From positions 232,361-296,360 of the forward strand of contig NZ_JNYJ01000011.1 in assembly GCF_000716715.1 (NCBI RefSeq): DNA of 64,000 bases. Direction: 5' to 3'. The translations under genes and the position numbers were made by a program. This DNA is from Dactylosporangium aurantiacum (GTDB lineage: Bacteria > Actinomycetota > Actinomycetes > Mycobacteriales > Micromonosporaceae). Below the pieces are notes generated by a model that was given only the letters and a program-made list of their open reading frames with translations, did not search any database and was not told where the DNA came from. Position 1 is the first letter of the stretch, and the number at the start of each line of letters is the position of its first letter. Positions 56,339 to 64,000 of the stretch are shown piece after piece.

Positions 56339-56974
56339 GTGACGAATCCGAACAACCCGGTCTCGCTGTCCAAGGTCACCCTGACCAAGGCGGCACCCGC
56401 TGTCTCACTCGCCAAGCAGGGCGGGGCCGCGGGCATCCTCCGGGTCAACCTCAACTGGGCGCAGCCCGCCGCCAAGGGCGGGCTGTTCAGCCGCAAGCCC
56501 AAGGGCATCGACCTCGACCTCGGCTGCCTGTACGAGTACAGCGACGGCTCCAAGGGCGTCGTGCAGGCGCTCGGCGACTCGCTGCGCGACGTGCACACCC
56601 TCGGCCGGGACCCGATCTGCCGCCTGGACGGCGACGACCGCAGCGGCACCAACACCGGCGGCGAGAACCTGTTCGTCGACCTGCGGTACGCGGCGAACAT
56701 CCGCCGGATCCTGGTGTTCGCGTTCATCTACGAGGGCACCCCGAACTGGGCGGCCGCCCAGGCCGTGGTGACCCTGTTCCCGGTCGCCGGCCCGCAGCTG
56801 GAGATCCACCTCGACGAGCCCGACCCGGCGGCCATGATGTGCGCGATCGCGATGATCGAGGGCAACGGCACCGACGTGTCCGTGCGCCGCGAGGTCCGCT
56901 ACGTCCGTGGCGGGCAGCGGCTGCTCGACGAGACCTACGGCTGGGGCATGCGATGGGCGGCCGGGCGCAAATGA
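56339..56974 (+). CDS. TerD-family protein, TerA-like variant
   Basis: 211 residues from GTG 56339 with GGAAGG upstream. The N-terminus repeats SLSKVTLTKAAPAVSLAKQG, and the fold follows TerD: ILRVNLNWAQP, GIDLDLGCLYEY at the first calcium loop (Asp present, DAS replaced by DLG), ICRLDGDDRSGTNTGGENLF for the second loop, and RRILVFAFIYEGTPNW. The C-terminal EIHLDEPDPAAMMCAIAMIE and WGMRWAAGRK resemble TerA-type proteins. It is probably a complex partner of TerD. It lies 39 nt after the DUF475 gene. Confidence 0.88.
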   Translation: MTNPNNPVSLSKVTLTKAAPAVSLAKQGGAAGILRVNLNWAQPAAKGGLFSRKPKGIDLDLGCLYEYSDGSKGVVQALGDSLRDVHTLGRDPICRLDGDDRSGTNTGGENLFVDLRYAANIRRILVFAFIYEGTPNWAAAQAVVTLFPVAGPQLEIHLDEPDPAAMMCAIAMIEGNGTDVSVRREVRYVRGGQRLLDETYGWGMRWAAGRK

Positions 56975-57005
56975 CAGCGTTGTCGACAGATGGAAGGGCG
57001 CACGT

Positions 57006-57584
57006 ATGGGTGTGAGTCTGAGCAAGGGGCAGTCCGTCTCGCTCGTCAAGGGCGGCGGCGGCACGCTCACCCGGGTCCGCATGGGCCTGGGCTGGGACGC
57101 GATGAAGAAGAAGGGCCTGTTCGGCGGGCTGAAGACCCAGTCGATCGACCTCGACGCGTCGTGCCTGCTGTTCGACGGCGCCAACCAGCTGGTCGACCAG
57201 GTGTGGTTCCGCCAGCTGCGCAGCAAGGACGGCGCGGTGCAGCACACCGGCGACAACGTCACCGGCGCGGGTGAGGGCGACGACGAGAGCATCATCGTCG
57301 ACCTGGTCGCCCTGTCGCTGAACGTCCGCACGCTGGTGTTCGTCGTCAACTCGTTCACCGGGCAGAGCTTCGCCCAGATCGAGAACGCGTACTGCCGGCT
57401 CGTCGACGAGACGAACGGCGCCGAGCTGGCCCGCTTCGACCTCAGCGGCTCCGGCCCGCACACCGCGCAGGTCATGGCCAAGGTGACCCGCGACCAGGCG
57501 GGCTGGACGATGACCGCGATCGGCACGCAGGCCTCGGGACGCACGTTCCGCGACCTGCTGCCGGCCGTCGCCGGCCACCTCTGA
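57006..57584 (+). CDS. TerD-family protein, TerZ-like
   Basis: 192 residues: MGVSLSKGQSVSLVKGGGGT, insertion MKKKGLFGGLKTQ, calcium loop SIDLDASCLLFDG, QLVDQVWFRQLRSKDGAVQH, GDNVTGAGEGDDESI, SFAQIENAYCRLVDETNG. Both calcium loops are intact. The insertion before the first loop resembles the TerZ subgroup. It is the last TerD gene of the plus arm and is followed by a strong hairpin, so the arm probably ends here. Confidence 0.92.
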   Translation: MGVSLSKGQSVSLVKGGGGTLTRVRMGLGWDAMKKKGLFGGLKTQSIDLDASCLLFDGANQLVDQVWFRQLRSKDGAVQHTGDNVTGAGEGDDESIIVDLVALSLNVRTLVFVVNSFTGQSFAQIENAYCRLVDETNGAELARFDLSGSGPHTAQVMAKVTRDQAGWTMTAIGTQASGRTFRDLLPAVAGHL

Positions 57585-57611
57585 TCCGCACCGCCTGATC
57601 CGCACCACCGC

Positions 57612-57658
57612 GACCGCGCCCGCCCACCGGCCCCGTGCCGGCGGGACCGGGCGCGGTC
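57612..57658 (+). terminator. Hairpin terminator after the plus-arm ter genes
   Basis: GACCGCGCCCG (57612-57622) pairs perfectly with CGGGCGCGGTC (57648-57658), and CCGGC/GCCGG forms an inner stem. GTGTT follows. It separates the ter genes from the RNA-repair gene. Confidence 0.7.
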
Positions 57659-57717
57659 GTGTTCCCGCCGGCCGCCGGTCGCGCCGATAACCGGTGGAGG
57701 GGGTCGCGGCGGGGTCC

Positions 57718-57723
57718 TACGAT
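57718..57723 (+). promoter_or_regulatory. Putative -10 box (TACGAT) of a leaderless promoter for the RNA-repair gene
   Basis: TACGAT ends 6 nt before the ATG at 57730, no SD intervenes, and a terminator lies just upstream, so the RNA-repair gene appears to have its own promoter. Confidence 0.5.
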
Positions 57724-57729
57724 CCGGGC

Positions 57730-60435
57730 ATGGCCAAGGGACGCGGCACCGGGAGCCTGCGTCCGGTGCAGGACGTGGTGTCCCGGATCCGTTTCGACGC
57801 GGCGCTGGACGCCGCCCGGTTCCGCGTCGGCTACGAGGAGCGCGGTGCCGGGATCCGCGAGTCGCCCCTGCCGCTGTTCGTCGCCGGCGGGGACGTGCCG
57901 TGGCACCGGGTCCGGTACGTGAAGGCCGGCGACCTCGTCGTCTGGGACCGGCACGCCCGCGTCGACCTGGTGTTCGGCACCGGCGACACCCCCGCCGCCG
58001 ACCTGGCCGCGATCGCCGCGCCCCCACCCGCGGCGCCACCCCCGACCCCGGCGCCGGAGCGGGCGCGGCCGGCCCGGCGGGCGGCGTTCGACCCGGCGGC
58101 GTGCCTGCGCTTCGACCCGGCGGCCGCTGCGTGGGTGCCGGCCGGCCCGGCCGGCGACGTGCGCGCCGACGCGGTGCAGGTCGCCACGTTCAACGTGCTG
58201 TCCGACGCGTACGACCGCGACCTCACCTACCCCGACCTGCGGGTCCCCGCCTGCGTCGAGGTCCTGGAAGGGCTCGGCGCCGACGTCGTGGCGCTGCACG
58301 AGGCGACCCCGGCGCTGTGGGACGCGCTGCTGGCCGCGGCGTGGGTCCGCGACGGCTACCACGTGTCCGCCGGCCCCGACCCCGAGGCGGGTTACGGCAC
58401 CGTGCTGCTGTCACGCTGGCCGCTGGCGATCGAGGTGCACCGGCTCAGCACGTACAAGCAGACGCTGCTGGGCCGGCTGCGCCTCAACGGCCGCCGGGTC
58501 GGGTTCGTCGCCGCGCACCTCACCAGCGACCACACCGCGGGCGCCGAGCAGCGCCGGGAGCACCAGCTGCGGGTCATCGACGAGCGGCTGCGCCGCGGCG
58601 ACCTCGACGGCGCCGTCGTCCTCGCCGACCTCAACTTCGGCGACGACACCCGGCCCGACGTCGACGGGTACACCGACCCGTGGCGGCTGCTGCACCCGCA
58701 CGACGCCGGCTTCACGTTCGACCCGGCGGTGAACCCCCTCGCCGCGCTCGCCTCGGTGACCGGGCGGGCGCGCCGGCTCGACCGGATCCTGGTGCGCTGC
58801 GCCACCCCCGGCGCGCTCGTGCCGCTCGCCGTGGAACGCTTCGCCGTCGAACCGTTCGACGGCGAACGGTTCGTCTCGGACCACTTCGGCGTCACCGCGC
58901 TGCTGCAGGACGCCGCACCGTCCACTGTGGTCACCGCCGCGCCGGTGCACACCTCGGCGCTGGTGCTGCGGCCGCCACCGTCGGTGTGGGCGCCGCTGCA
59001 GGCGATCCGCGCGGCGCATGACCCGTCGTTCCGGCGCTGGATGCCGCACGTGAACCTCATCTACGGCTTCGTCCCGGAGGCCGACTTCGCCGTCGCCGCC
59101 GCGGCGGTCCGCGAGGCGGTCGACGGCCTGGGGCCGCTGCGGATCCGGCTGGCGACGTTGCGCACGTTCGAGCACCGCGGCAGCACCACCGTCTGGCTGG
59201 AGCCCGAGCCCGGCGGGCCGCTGCGCGAGCTGCAGGCGGCCCTCGCCCGGCACTTCCCGGCGTGCCTGGAGCAGGACAGTCGCGGCGGCTTCACCCCGCA
59301 CCTCACGGTCGCGAAGCTCACCGGCCGTGACGTCGCCGCGCTGGTACGGCAATGGCAGGCCGACTGGGAGCCCGTCGAGTTCACCGTGGCGTCGGTCGAC
59401 CTCATCAGCCGCCGCGACGGCGAGCCGTTCGCGGTGCGGGACAGCATCCCGCTCGGCAGCCCCGTCGGCGACGCCGCCCCGCACCCCGCGGTCGCGGCGC
59501 TGCCGCCGTGGAGCGCGCTGCCGTCGGCCGGCCACGGCGTGGCGCTGCACACGGTCGCCGACGCCTGCACCGCCGTCGACCCCGGGTCCCGGCTGCACGT
59601 GGTCGGCTCGGTGCGGCTCGGCGTCGCGGCCCCGTCGACGGACCTGGACCTGGTGTGGGCGACCGCGCGGCCCGACGCCCTCGAGCGCCTCGCCGGCCTG
59701 CTCGACGCCGGCGGCCACCCCGGCGGGACCGGCGACGGCGCGCGGGTCGCCGGCACGGTCGTGCCCGTCGTGCGGGCCACCGTCGCCGGCATCGGCGTCG
59801 ACGTGCAGCGCGCCGCCGTCGACCCGGCCGACCCGGCCGTGGACCCCGGCACCCTCGCCGACGCCGACCTGCGCGCGGTCCTCGCCGTCCGCGACGCCGA
59901 CGCGCTGCCCGCCGCCGACCCCGCGTTCCGGGCCCTGCTCGGCGAGGTGCGCGCCTGGTCCCGCGCCCGCCAGCTCGACGGCGCCGCGTGGGGGCTCGTC
60001 GGCGGGTTCAGCTGGGCGGTGCTCGTCGCCGAGGCCCGCGCCCACCACGTCACCGACCTGGCCGGCTTCCTGCGCCACTGCGCCCGGCACCCTCGCCGCC
60101 CGCGCCGCGGCGAACGGCACGCCTACTGGCCCGTGTACTCCCCGACCCCGCCCGGCGTCAACACCACCCGCTCGATGACCCGCTCCACCGCCGCCGTGCT
60201 CCAGGAGGCCCTCGCCGGCGGCGGCACCTCCCAGTCCCACGAGCACCGCGTCCTGCTCACCGGCGACGTCGAGGGTCGCGTGCTGGGCCTGATCCTCGCC
60301 CTGGAGGACGCGGGGGCGCGGGTCCGCCCGTACCCGCGCGCCGCCGCCCTCGGCCTCGACGGCGGCGACCCCGACCTGCTGCGCGCCACCGTCGCCGCCG
60401 CCGACCTGCCGGCCCGGCTCGTCCACCCCGAGTAG
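57730..60435 (+). CDS. Four-domain RNA-repair candidate: MJ1316 domain, EEP nuclease/phosphatase, 2H phosphoesterase, poly(A)-polymerase-type nucleotidyltransferase
   Basis: 901 residues in one frame. Residues ~8-80 match DUF504/MJ1316, predicted to recognise RNA cyclic-phosphate ends (DVVSRIRFDAALDAARFRVG, then VRYVKAGDLVVWDRHARVDL). A Pro-rich linker leads to an EEP domain (~150-400) with ATFNVLSDAYDRD, LHEATPAL, LADLNFGDD and SDHFGVTAL. A 2H phosphoesterase (~415-570) has HVNLIYGF near 440 and HLTVAKL near 523. The C-terminal NTase has GSVRLGVAAPSTDLDLVW near 625, with a third Asp in GIGVDVQRA, and a helical tail. All key residues appear intact. The chain could open 2',3'-cyclic phosphates, trim phosphates and re-extend an RNA end, such as a cleaved tRNA (inference). 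Confidence 0.88.
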   Translation: MAKGRGTGSLRPVQDVVSRIRFDAALDAARFRVGYEERGAGIRESPLPLFVAGGDVPWHRVRYVKAGDLVVWDRHARVDLVFGTGDTPAADLAAIAAPPPAAPPPTPAPERARPARRAAFDPAACLRFDPAAAAWVPAGPAGDVRADAVQVATFNVLSDAYDRDLTYPDLRVPACVEVLEGLGADVVALHEATPALWDALLAAAWVRDGYHVSAGPDPEAGYGTVLLSRWPLAIEVHRLSTYKQTLLGRLRLNGRRVGFVAAHLTSDHTAGAEQRREHQLRVIDERLRRGDLDGAVVLADLNFGDDTRPDVDGYTDPWRLLHPHDAGFTFDPAVNPLAALASVTGRARRLDRILVRCATPGALVPLAVERFAVEPFDGERFVSDHFGVTALLQDAAPSTVVTAAPVHTSALVLRPPPSVWAPLQAIRAAHDPSFRRWMPHVNLIYGFVPEADFAVAAAAVREAVDGLGPLRIRLATLRTFEHRGSTTVWLEPEPGGPLRELQAALARHFPACLEQDSRGGFTPHLTVAKLTGRDVAALVRQWQADWEPVEFTVASVDLISRRDGEPFAVRDSIPLGSPVGDAAPHPAVAALPPWSALPSAGHGVALHTVADACTAVDPGSRLHVVGSVRLGVAAPSTDLDLVWATARPDALERLAGLLDAGGHPGGTGDGARVAGTVVPVVRATVAGIGVDVQRAAVDPADPAVDPGTLADADLRAVLAVRDADALPAADPAFRALLGEVRAWSRARQLDGAAWGLVGGFSWAVLVAEARAHHVTDLAGFLRHCARHPRRPRRGERHAYWPVYSPTPPGVNTTRSMTRSTAAVLQEALAGGGTSQSHEHRVLLTGDVEGRVLGLILALEDAGARVRPYPRAAALGLDGGDPDLLRATVAAADLPARLVHPE

Positions 60436-60585
60436 CGCCGGCCTCAGCGCGCCCGGCCTCAGCGCCTCGGCCGGGGTCCCGTCGTGCCACGCCGGTCGCA
60501 TCGCACCATCCTCACCGCCCGGCGCCATCGCCCCGCCGCCGGGGGGCACGGGACCGCCGGCAGGATCAGCGGACCGCCGGCAGGG
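60436..60585. other. Intergenic stretch between convergent genes
   Basis: 150 nt with direct repeats (GGACCGCCGGCAGG twice near 60551 and 60569) and no hairpin with a U-tract. No gene is visible. Confidence 0.5.
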
Positions 60586-61683
60586 TCACAGGGACGCCGT
60601 GAGGGTGGCGATGACGGCGGCGGCGGGGCCGGTGCGGGCGTGGCGGTGGCCGGTGCCGGCCCACAGGTGGACGCGGTCGGTGTCACCGGCGGCCGCCGCG
60701 GCCCGGCGCAGCGGGGCGGTGAGGTGGTGGATCTGCGGGTAGCCGAGCGGGGCGGTCGCGTCGTGCCGGTCGGTGAAGCCGTTGCGCAGCGCCCGCGCCG
60801 GCCGGCCGGTGAACGCCCGCGTCACCACCGTGTCGTGCCCGCCGGGGGAGGAGGCGCCCGGAGCGAAAGCGCCCGGGAGAGGAGCGTCCGGGGCGCCGGG
60901 GATGGTGGGTGAGGCCGCCGTGGCGGCGGACAGGGCGGCGCGGTGTGCGGCCGAGGTGCCGGCCTCATCGGTCAGTAGCAGCGCCGTGCCCACCATCGTG
61001 GCGAGGGCGCCGGCGCGCAGGGCGGCCGCCACGTCCGCGGACGTCTCGATGCCGCCCGCGGCGACGACCGGCAGGTCAACGGCGGCCCGGACCGCGGCGA
61101 CCAGCGCCGGCAGCGGCGGCGCCGCCGCCAGGGCACCCGGCGTCAGTGCGGCCGGGGTGAGCGTCGCCGAGTGCCCGCCCGCCGCGGCCGCCTGCACGAT
61201 GAGCGCGTCGACGCCGGCCTCCTCGGCGGCCACCGCCTCCGCCGGGGTGGTGACGGTCTGCAGGACGAGGCTGCCGGCCCGGCGCAGCGCGGCGACCGTG
61301 GACGGCGCCGGGATGCCGAACGTGCAGCTGACCGCCGGGACCGGGTCGGCGACCAGCAGGTCCAGCTTGGCCGCCCAGTGGTCGTCGTCGGGTGGCGGCG
61401 GCAGGGCGGGCGTCAGGTCGTGCGCGGCGAACTCCGCCCGCAGCTGCTCGGCGTAGCGGCGCAGCTCGCCGGCGGGGCACGGCACCGGCGGCGGGGCGAA
61501 CAGGTTGACGCCGAACCAGGTGCCGGCGGCGCGGGCGGCGGCGATCCGTGCCGCGAGGTCGTCCGGGGTCAGGTAGCCGGCGGCGACGAAGCCGCCGCCG
61601 CACGCGGCGAGGAGGGCGGGCGTGCCGGCGCCGCCCGCCATCGGTGCGGCGAGGACGGGACCGGGGAGCTCGATGCTGGTCAC
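60586..61683 (-). CDS. Nitronate monooxygenase-like FMN enzyme
   Basis: 365 residues from GTG 61683. A TIM barrel of the 2-nitropropane dioxygenase/NMO family: PVLAAPMAGGAGTPALLAAC at the N-terminus, GTWFGVNLFAPP, AVSCTFGIPAPSTVAAL, GVDALIVQAAAAGGHSAT (the GGH flavin/phosphate loop), LPVVAAGGIETSADVAAALR and GALATMVGTALLL (FMN phosphate binding). The C-terminal region contains a Pro/Gly-rich insert. It oxidises alkyl nitronates such as propionate-3-nitronate. It stands alone between the RNA-repair gene and a non-coding region. Confidence 0.9.
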   Translation of the reverse strand: MTSIELPGPVLAAPMAGGAGTPALLAACGGGFVAAGYLTPDDLAARIAAARAAGTWFGVNLFAPPPVPCPAGELRRYAEQLRAEFAAHDLTPALPPPPDDDHWAAKLDLLVADPVPAVSCTFGIPAPSTVAALRRAGSLVLQTVTTPAEAVAAEEAGVDALIVQAAAAGGHSATLTPAALTPGALAAAPPLPALVAAVRAAVDLPVVAAGGIETSADVAAALRAGALATMVGTALLLTDEAGTSAAHRAALSAATAASPTIPGAPDAPLPGAFAPGASSPGGHDTVVTRAFTGRPARALRNGFTDRHDATAPLGYPQIHHLTAPLRRAAAAAGDTDRVHLWAGTGHRHARTGPAAAVIATLTASL

Positions 61684-62192
61684 GGACCAATGGAACCACT
61701 TTCGCCGCTACCCTGAGTTGTGCAAGCCATTGCGCCAGTGGGTGGAGTTTTTGCACCGCGCTTCGCCGCGACGAAAATTCCGTGTCCACCGCGCCGGACG
61801 TGATGGGACACCGGCGGCCGTTTCGGTACCGCAGCGAGATGGCCCGGCTGTTCGCAAGCCAAGTCGCGAAACCTCGCACCGGATTGCAAAAGCTATGAAC
61901 ATTCTGATGTCCCGACCCGACGGGTGTCGCCGGCGCGCGGCACCCGTCACACAGCGCTGTCGCGTACCCGCCAGGGCGGGGGTTGCCGTCGGGTCGGTGA
62001 CTGTGGCAGGCACCGGGACACCGTCCGGATCCGGCGCCGGTGCGTATCTGAGCTGTTCGGACGGTTCCGGCGGTCTTGATACAGGTCGGTCAGGGAGCTT
62101 ACTGTCCCGTTGCGGACCGTGACAGAGGCTTTCGTGGATGGATTTCGCGTGGCTACGGTGGGCGCACAGCCAACCACATCCCGGAGGATCCC
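61684..62192. other. 509-nt non-coding region between divergent oxidoreductase genes
   Basis: This is the most AT-rich part of the window (around 61690-61920), with GGAGTTTTTGC, GACGAAAATTCC and GCAAAAGCTATGAAC. No frame has actinobacterial third-position bias, so I see no gene. It probably holds promoters for both flanking genes or is imported DNA. The last part ends in the SD GGAGGA at 62183. Confidence 0.6.
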
Positions 62193-63557
62193 TTGTCATC
62201 CAAGGAAAAGTCCGGCCATGCCGTCGTGCTCGGCGCCAGTATGGCCGGGCTGCTCGCCGCGCGTGTCCTGAGTGAGTCTTTTGCGAACGTGACCGTGTTC
62301 GACCGTGACACCCTTCCCGAGGGTGCCACCAACCGCAGGGGCGTGCCGCAGGGCGAGCACTCCCACGGCCTGCTCGCCAGGGGGCGGCAGGTGCTCGAGG
62401 AGCTGTTCCCCGGCCTCGTCACCGAGCTGACCGCCGAGGGCGCCATCCCGGTCGACATCATGCGCGACTGCGTCTGGGTGCAGGGCGACCGTCCCATGCC
62501 CCGGGTCGCGTCCGGCCTGGCCGGGCTGTGCGTAAGCCGCCCGCTGCTGGAGGCCGGGGTGCGCCGCCGGGTCCTCGCGCTGCCCAACGTCGTCGTGCTC
62601 GACGGGCACGAGGCGACCGGTCTGCTCTTCGACGGGGTGAAGGTGACCGGCGCGAAGGTGCTGCCGGCCGGCGGCAGCGAGCACGAGGTCGCCGCGGACC
62701 TGGTCGTCGACGCGACCGGGCGGGGCAACCGGGGGCCGACGTGGCTGGCCGCGCTCGGCTTCGAGCGGCCCGCGGAGGAGCGCGTCGAGCCGCTCACCGT
62801 GTACGTGTCCCGCGACTACCGGCGGGTGCCGGGGCAGCAAGACTTCGCCGCGGTCATCAACTCCCCGAACGCGGGCCGGCCGTTCGGCGCGGTCGCGATC
62901 GCCGCCGACGGCGACCGGTGGATGGTGACGCTGCTCGGCGTCGGTGCGGGGCAGGCGCCGCCGAGCGACCCCGACGCGTACGCGGACTTCACCGCGAAGC
63001 TGCCGGACCCGCGGGTGCACGAGCTGCTGGCCACCGCCGAGCCGCTCGGGCCGCCGCTGCGGATGCGGCTGCCGGCGAGCGTGCGGCGCCGGTACGAGCG
63101 CATGACGCGCCTCCCCGACGGGCTCGTCGCGATCGGCGACGCCATCTGCGCCTTCAACCCCGCGTACGGGCAGGGCATGACGGTCGCGGCGGCCGAGGCG
63201 ATCGAGCTGCGCGACGCGCTGCGGGCCGGCCGGGAAGGGCTGCCGCGGCGGTTCTACGCGAAGGCGGCGAAGGTCGTCGACGTGCCGTGGGACATCGCGG
63301 TCGGCGCCGACCTGGCCAATCCGGAGGTGCAGGGCGAGCGGACCGGCAAGACCAGGTTCCTCAACGCGTACGTGGCGAGGATCCAGGCCGCCTCGGGGCA
63401 CAGCGCCGCCGTCGGCCGGCGGTTCCTGCAGGTCGCGAACCTCATGAAGGCGCCGCCGGCGCTGTTCGCGCCGGGCATCGTGGCCCGGGCGCTGTGGCTC
63501 GGCCGGCGCCGGCCCGCGGCGGTGCCGGCGGCGCGGCCGGAGAAGGTCACGGTGTGA
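62193..63557 (+). CDS. FAD-dependent oxidoreductase/monooxygenase (PHBH-like)
   Basis: 454 residues. The start is taken as TTG 62193 because GGAGGA lies 4 nt upstream and the FAD motif follows at once: SGHAVVLGASMAGLLAARVL. Other features are EGATNRRGVPQGEHSHGLLA, VVDATGRGNRGP and LVAIGDAICAFNPAYGQGMT, the G-D-x7-P element of group A flavoprotein monooxygenases. The QGEHSHGLLARG segment is typical of actinobacterial FAD proteins acting on polyketide or terpene-like substrates. It is monocistronic, ending at a bidirectional terminator. Substrate unknown. Confidence 0.88.
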   Translation: MSSKEKSGHAVVLGASMAGLLAARVLSESFANVTVFDRDTLPEGATNRRGVPQGEHSHGLLARGRQVLEELFPGLVTELTAEGAIPVDIMRDCVWVQGDRPMPRVASGLAGLCVSRPLLEAGVRRRVLALPNVVVLDGHEATGLLFDGVKVTGAKVLPAGGSEHEVAADLVVDATGRGNRGPTWLAALGFERPAEERVEPLTVYVSRDYRRVPGQQDFAAVINSPNAGRPFGAVAIAADGDRWMVTLLGVGAGQAPPSDPDAYADFTAKLPDPRVHELLATAEPLGPPLRMRLPASVRRRYERMTRLPDGLVAIGDAICAFNPAYGQGMTVAAAEAIELRDALRAGREGLPRRFYAKAAKVVDVPWDIAVGADLANPEVQGERTGKTRFLNAYVARIQAASGHSAAVGRRFLQVANLMKAPPALFAPGIVARALWLGRRRPAAVPAARPEKVTV

Positions 63558-63595
63558 GCGCGGGGAGGGGACCGCGGCGGGTCCCCTCCCCGCGC
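63558..63595. terminator. Bidirectional terminator between convergent genes
   Basis: GCGCGGGGAGGGGAC (63558-63572) pairs perfectly with GTCCCCTCCCCGCGC (63581-63595), 8-nt loop. The stem begins directly after the stop of the FAD gene and ends 4 nt before the stop of the pectate lyase. Confidence 0.85.
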
Positions 63596-63599
63596 GGCG

Positions 63600-64000
63600 T
63601 CACGCCCAGGTGATGTCGGTGCCGGGGTCGTACAGGCAGTTCGTGCTGTCCGGGCCGCTGCCGATGTGGGTCGGCTCGCTGCCCTTCGGCACGCCCTTGT
63701 ACTTGTCGCAGATGACCGTGCTGTGCGAGCTGTCGCCGATGACGGTGACGCGGGTGAAGCGGGCGGTGTCGCCCCAGTTGGTGTTGATGCCGGCGACGAC
63801 CTTCGTCGACTGCACGCGGACGTTGTCGATCACCACGTGCCGCTGGTAGGAGTTGGTGCAGTTGCCGCAGGCGCGGTAGAGCTTGCCGGCGTTCTCGACG
63901 GAGAAGCCGGAGATGTTCACGGTGCCGTTGCCGTTGTGCTGGAACACCTTGTCGCTGGCGGAGCGGGCGCCGCCGCCGATGACGTAGCTGGTGCCGCCGC
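63600..64000 (-). CDS. Family 3 pectate lyase, C-terminal part (start beyond window)
   Basis: About 133 residues are visible, open to the right edge. The sequence GGGARSASDKVFQHNGNGTV, then ISGFSVENAGKLYRACGNC, RHVVIDNVRVQSTKVVAGIN and THIGSGPDSTNCLYDPGTDI is the characteristic beta-helix of polysaccharide lyase family 3, including the conserved Lys/Arg and Cys positions. The enzyme cleaves polygalacturonate outside the cell. The N-terminus, with signal peptide and any CBM, is outside the window. Confidence 0.93.
   Translation of the reverse strand, partial: GGTSYVIGGGARSASDKVFQHNGNGTVNISGFSVENAGKLYRACGNCTNSYQRHVVIDNVRVQSTKVVAGINTNWGDTARFTRVTVIGDSSHSTVICDKYKGVPKGSEPTHIGSGPDSTNCLYDPGTDITWA

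Overview
The window is very GC-rich (about 73-74% by eye), codes densely on both strands, uses GTG and even TTG starts, and several genes appear to be read from leaderless promoters (TANNNT, then 6-7 nt, then the start codon). With a mycelial-type set of secreted modular carbohydrate enzymes, an MsiK-style sugar ABC operon without its own ATPase, and a large tellurium-resistance (Ter) island, this points to a filamentous actinobacterium. Micromonosporaceae (Dactylosporangium/Actinoplanes-like) is my best guess, by inference only. No rRNA, tRNA, CRISPR array, phage or insertion sequence was seen.

Layout. 1-6.3 kb: a GntR-type regulator (cut by the left edge) diverges from a TrpB2-like enzyme. 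A ROK/polyphosphate-glucokinase-like kinase, an alpha/beta-hydrolase::cytochrome P450 fusion, a macrolide-type glycosyltransferase and a DUF2277 protein follow. 6.3-14.8 kb: a small secreted protein, a 1313-residue secreted beta-propeller/discoidin protein, and a sugar ABC operon (binding protein plus two permeases) whose gene junctions are filled with tandem repeats. 15.4-23.1 kb: a Cys-rich unknown protein and a Tat-exported PAF-acetylhydrolase-like enzyme (minus strand), then an ABC ATPase, FtsX-like permease, histidine kinase and response regulator (plus strand). 23.2-28.5 kb: a divergent pair of secreted enzymes, an SGNH esterase with a ricin-type lectin domain and a GH87-like alpha-1,3-glucanase with discoidin modules, sharing a 612-nt control region with a LacI-like palindrome.

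29-41.9 kb: a tightly overlapping five-gene minus-strand operon: DUF4132, a 1605-residue protein of unknown function, a MoxR-type AAA ATPase, a DUF5682::VWA fusion and a SWIM zinc-finger protein. This is a MoxR-VWA chaperone/conflict-type system. 42-49.8 kb: an apparently frameshifted gene, a ROK repressor with its operators, a SetA-like sugar-efflux MFS transporter, unknowns, an MpaB-like oxygenase, a DinB::PatB-type C-S lyase fusion and a divergent CGNR zinc-finger regulator.

49.9-60.4 kb: the Ter island. A minus-strand arm (terD, telA, helical partner, degenerate terD, Ser-Leu-Asp-Leu-Ser-repeat TerD-like protein) diverges from a plus-strand arm (terD, DUF475/TerC-type membrane protein, two more TerD-family genes). 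Beyond a terminator lies a 901-residue protein combining an MJ1316 RNA-end-recognition domain, an EEP nuclease/phosphatase, a 2H phosphoesterase and a poly(A)-polymerase-type nucleotidyltransferase: a one-chain RNA-repair candidate. 60.6-64 kb: a nitronate monooxygenase-like enzyme, an FAD-dependent oxidoreductase with a TTG start, and a family 3 pectate lyase cut by the right edge.

The most unusual signals are the one-chain RNA-repair enzyme beside the Ter genes; a family of about 86-89-bp repeats that fit exactly between the stop codon of one gene and the start codon of the next at three separate junctions; the hydrolase::P450 and DinB::C-S-lyase fusions; and a recurrent intragenic 13-bp palindrome GTCCACNGTGGAC.
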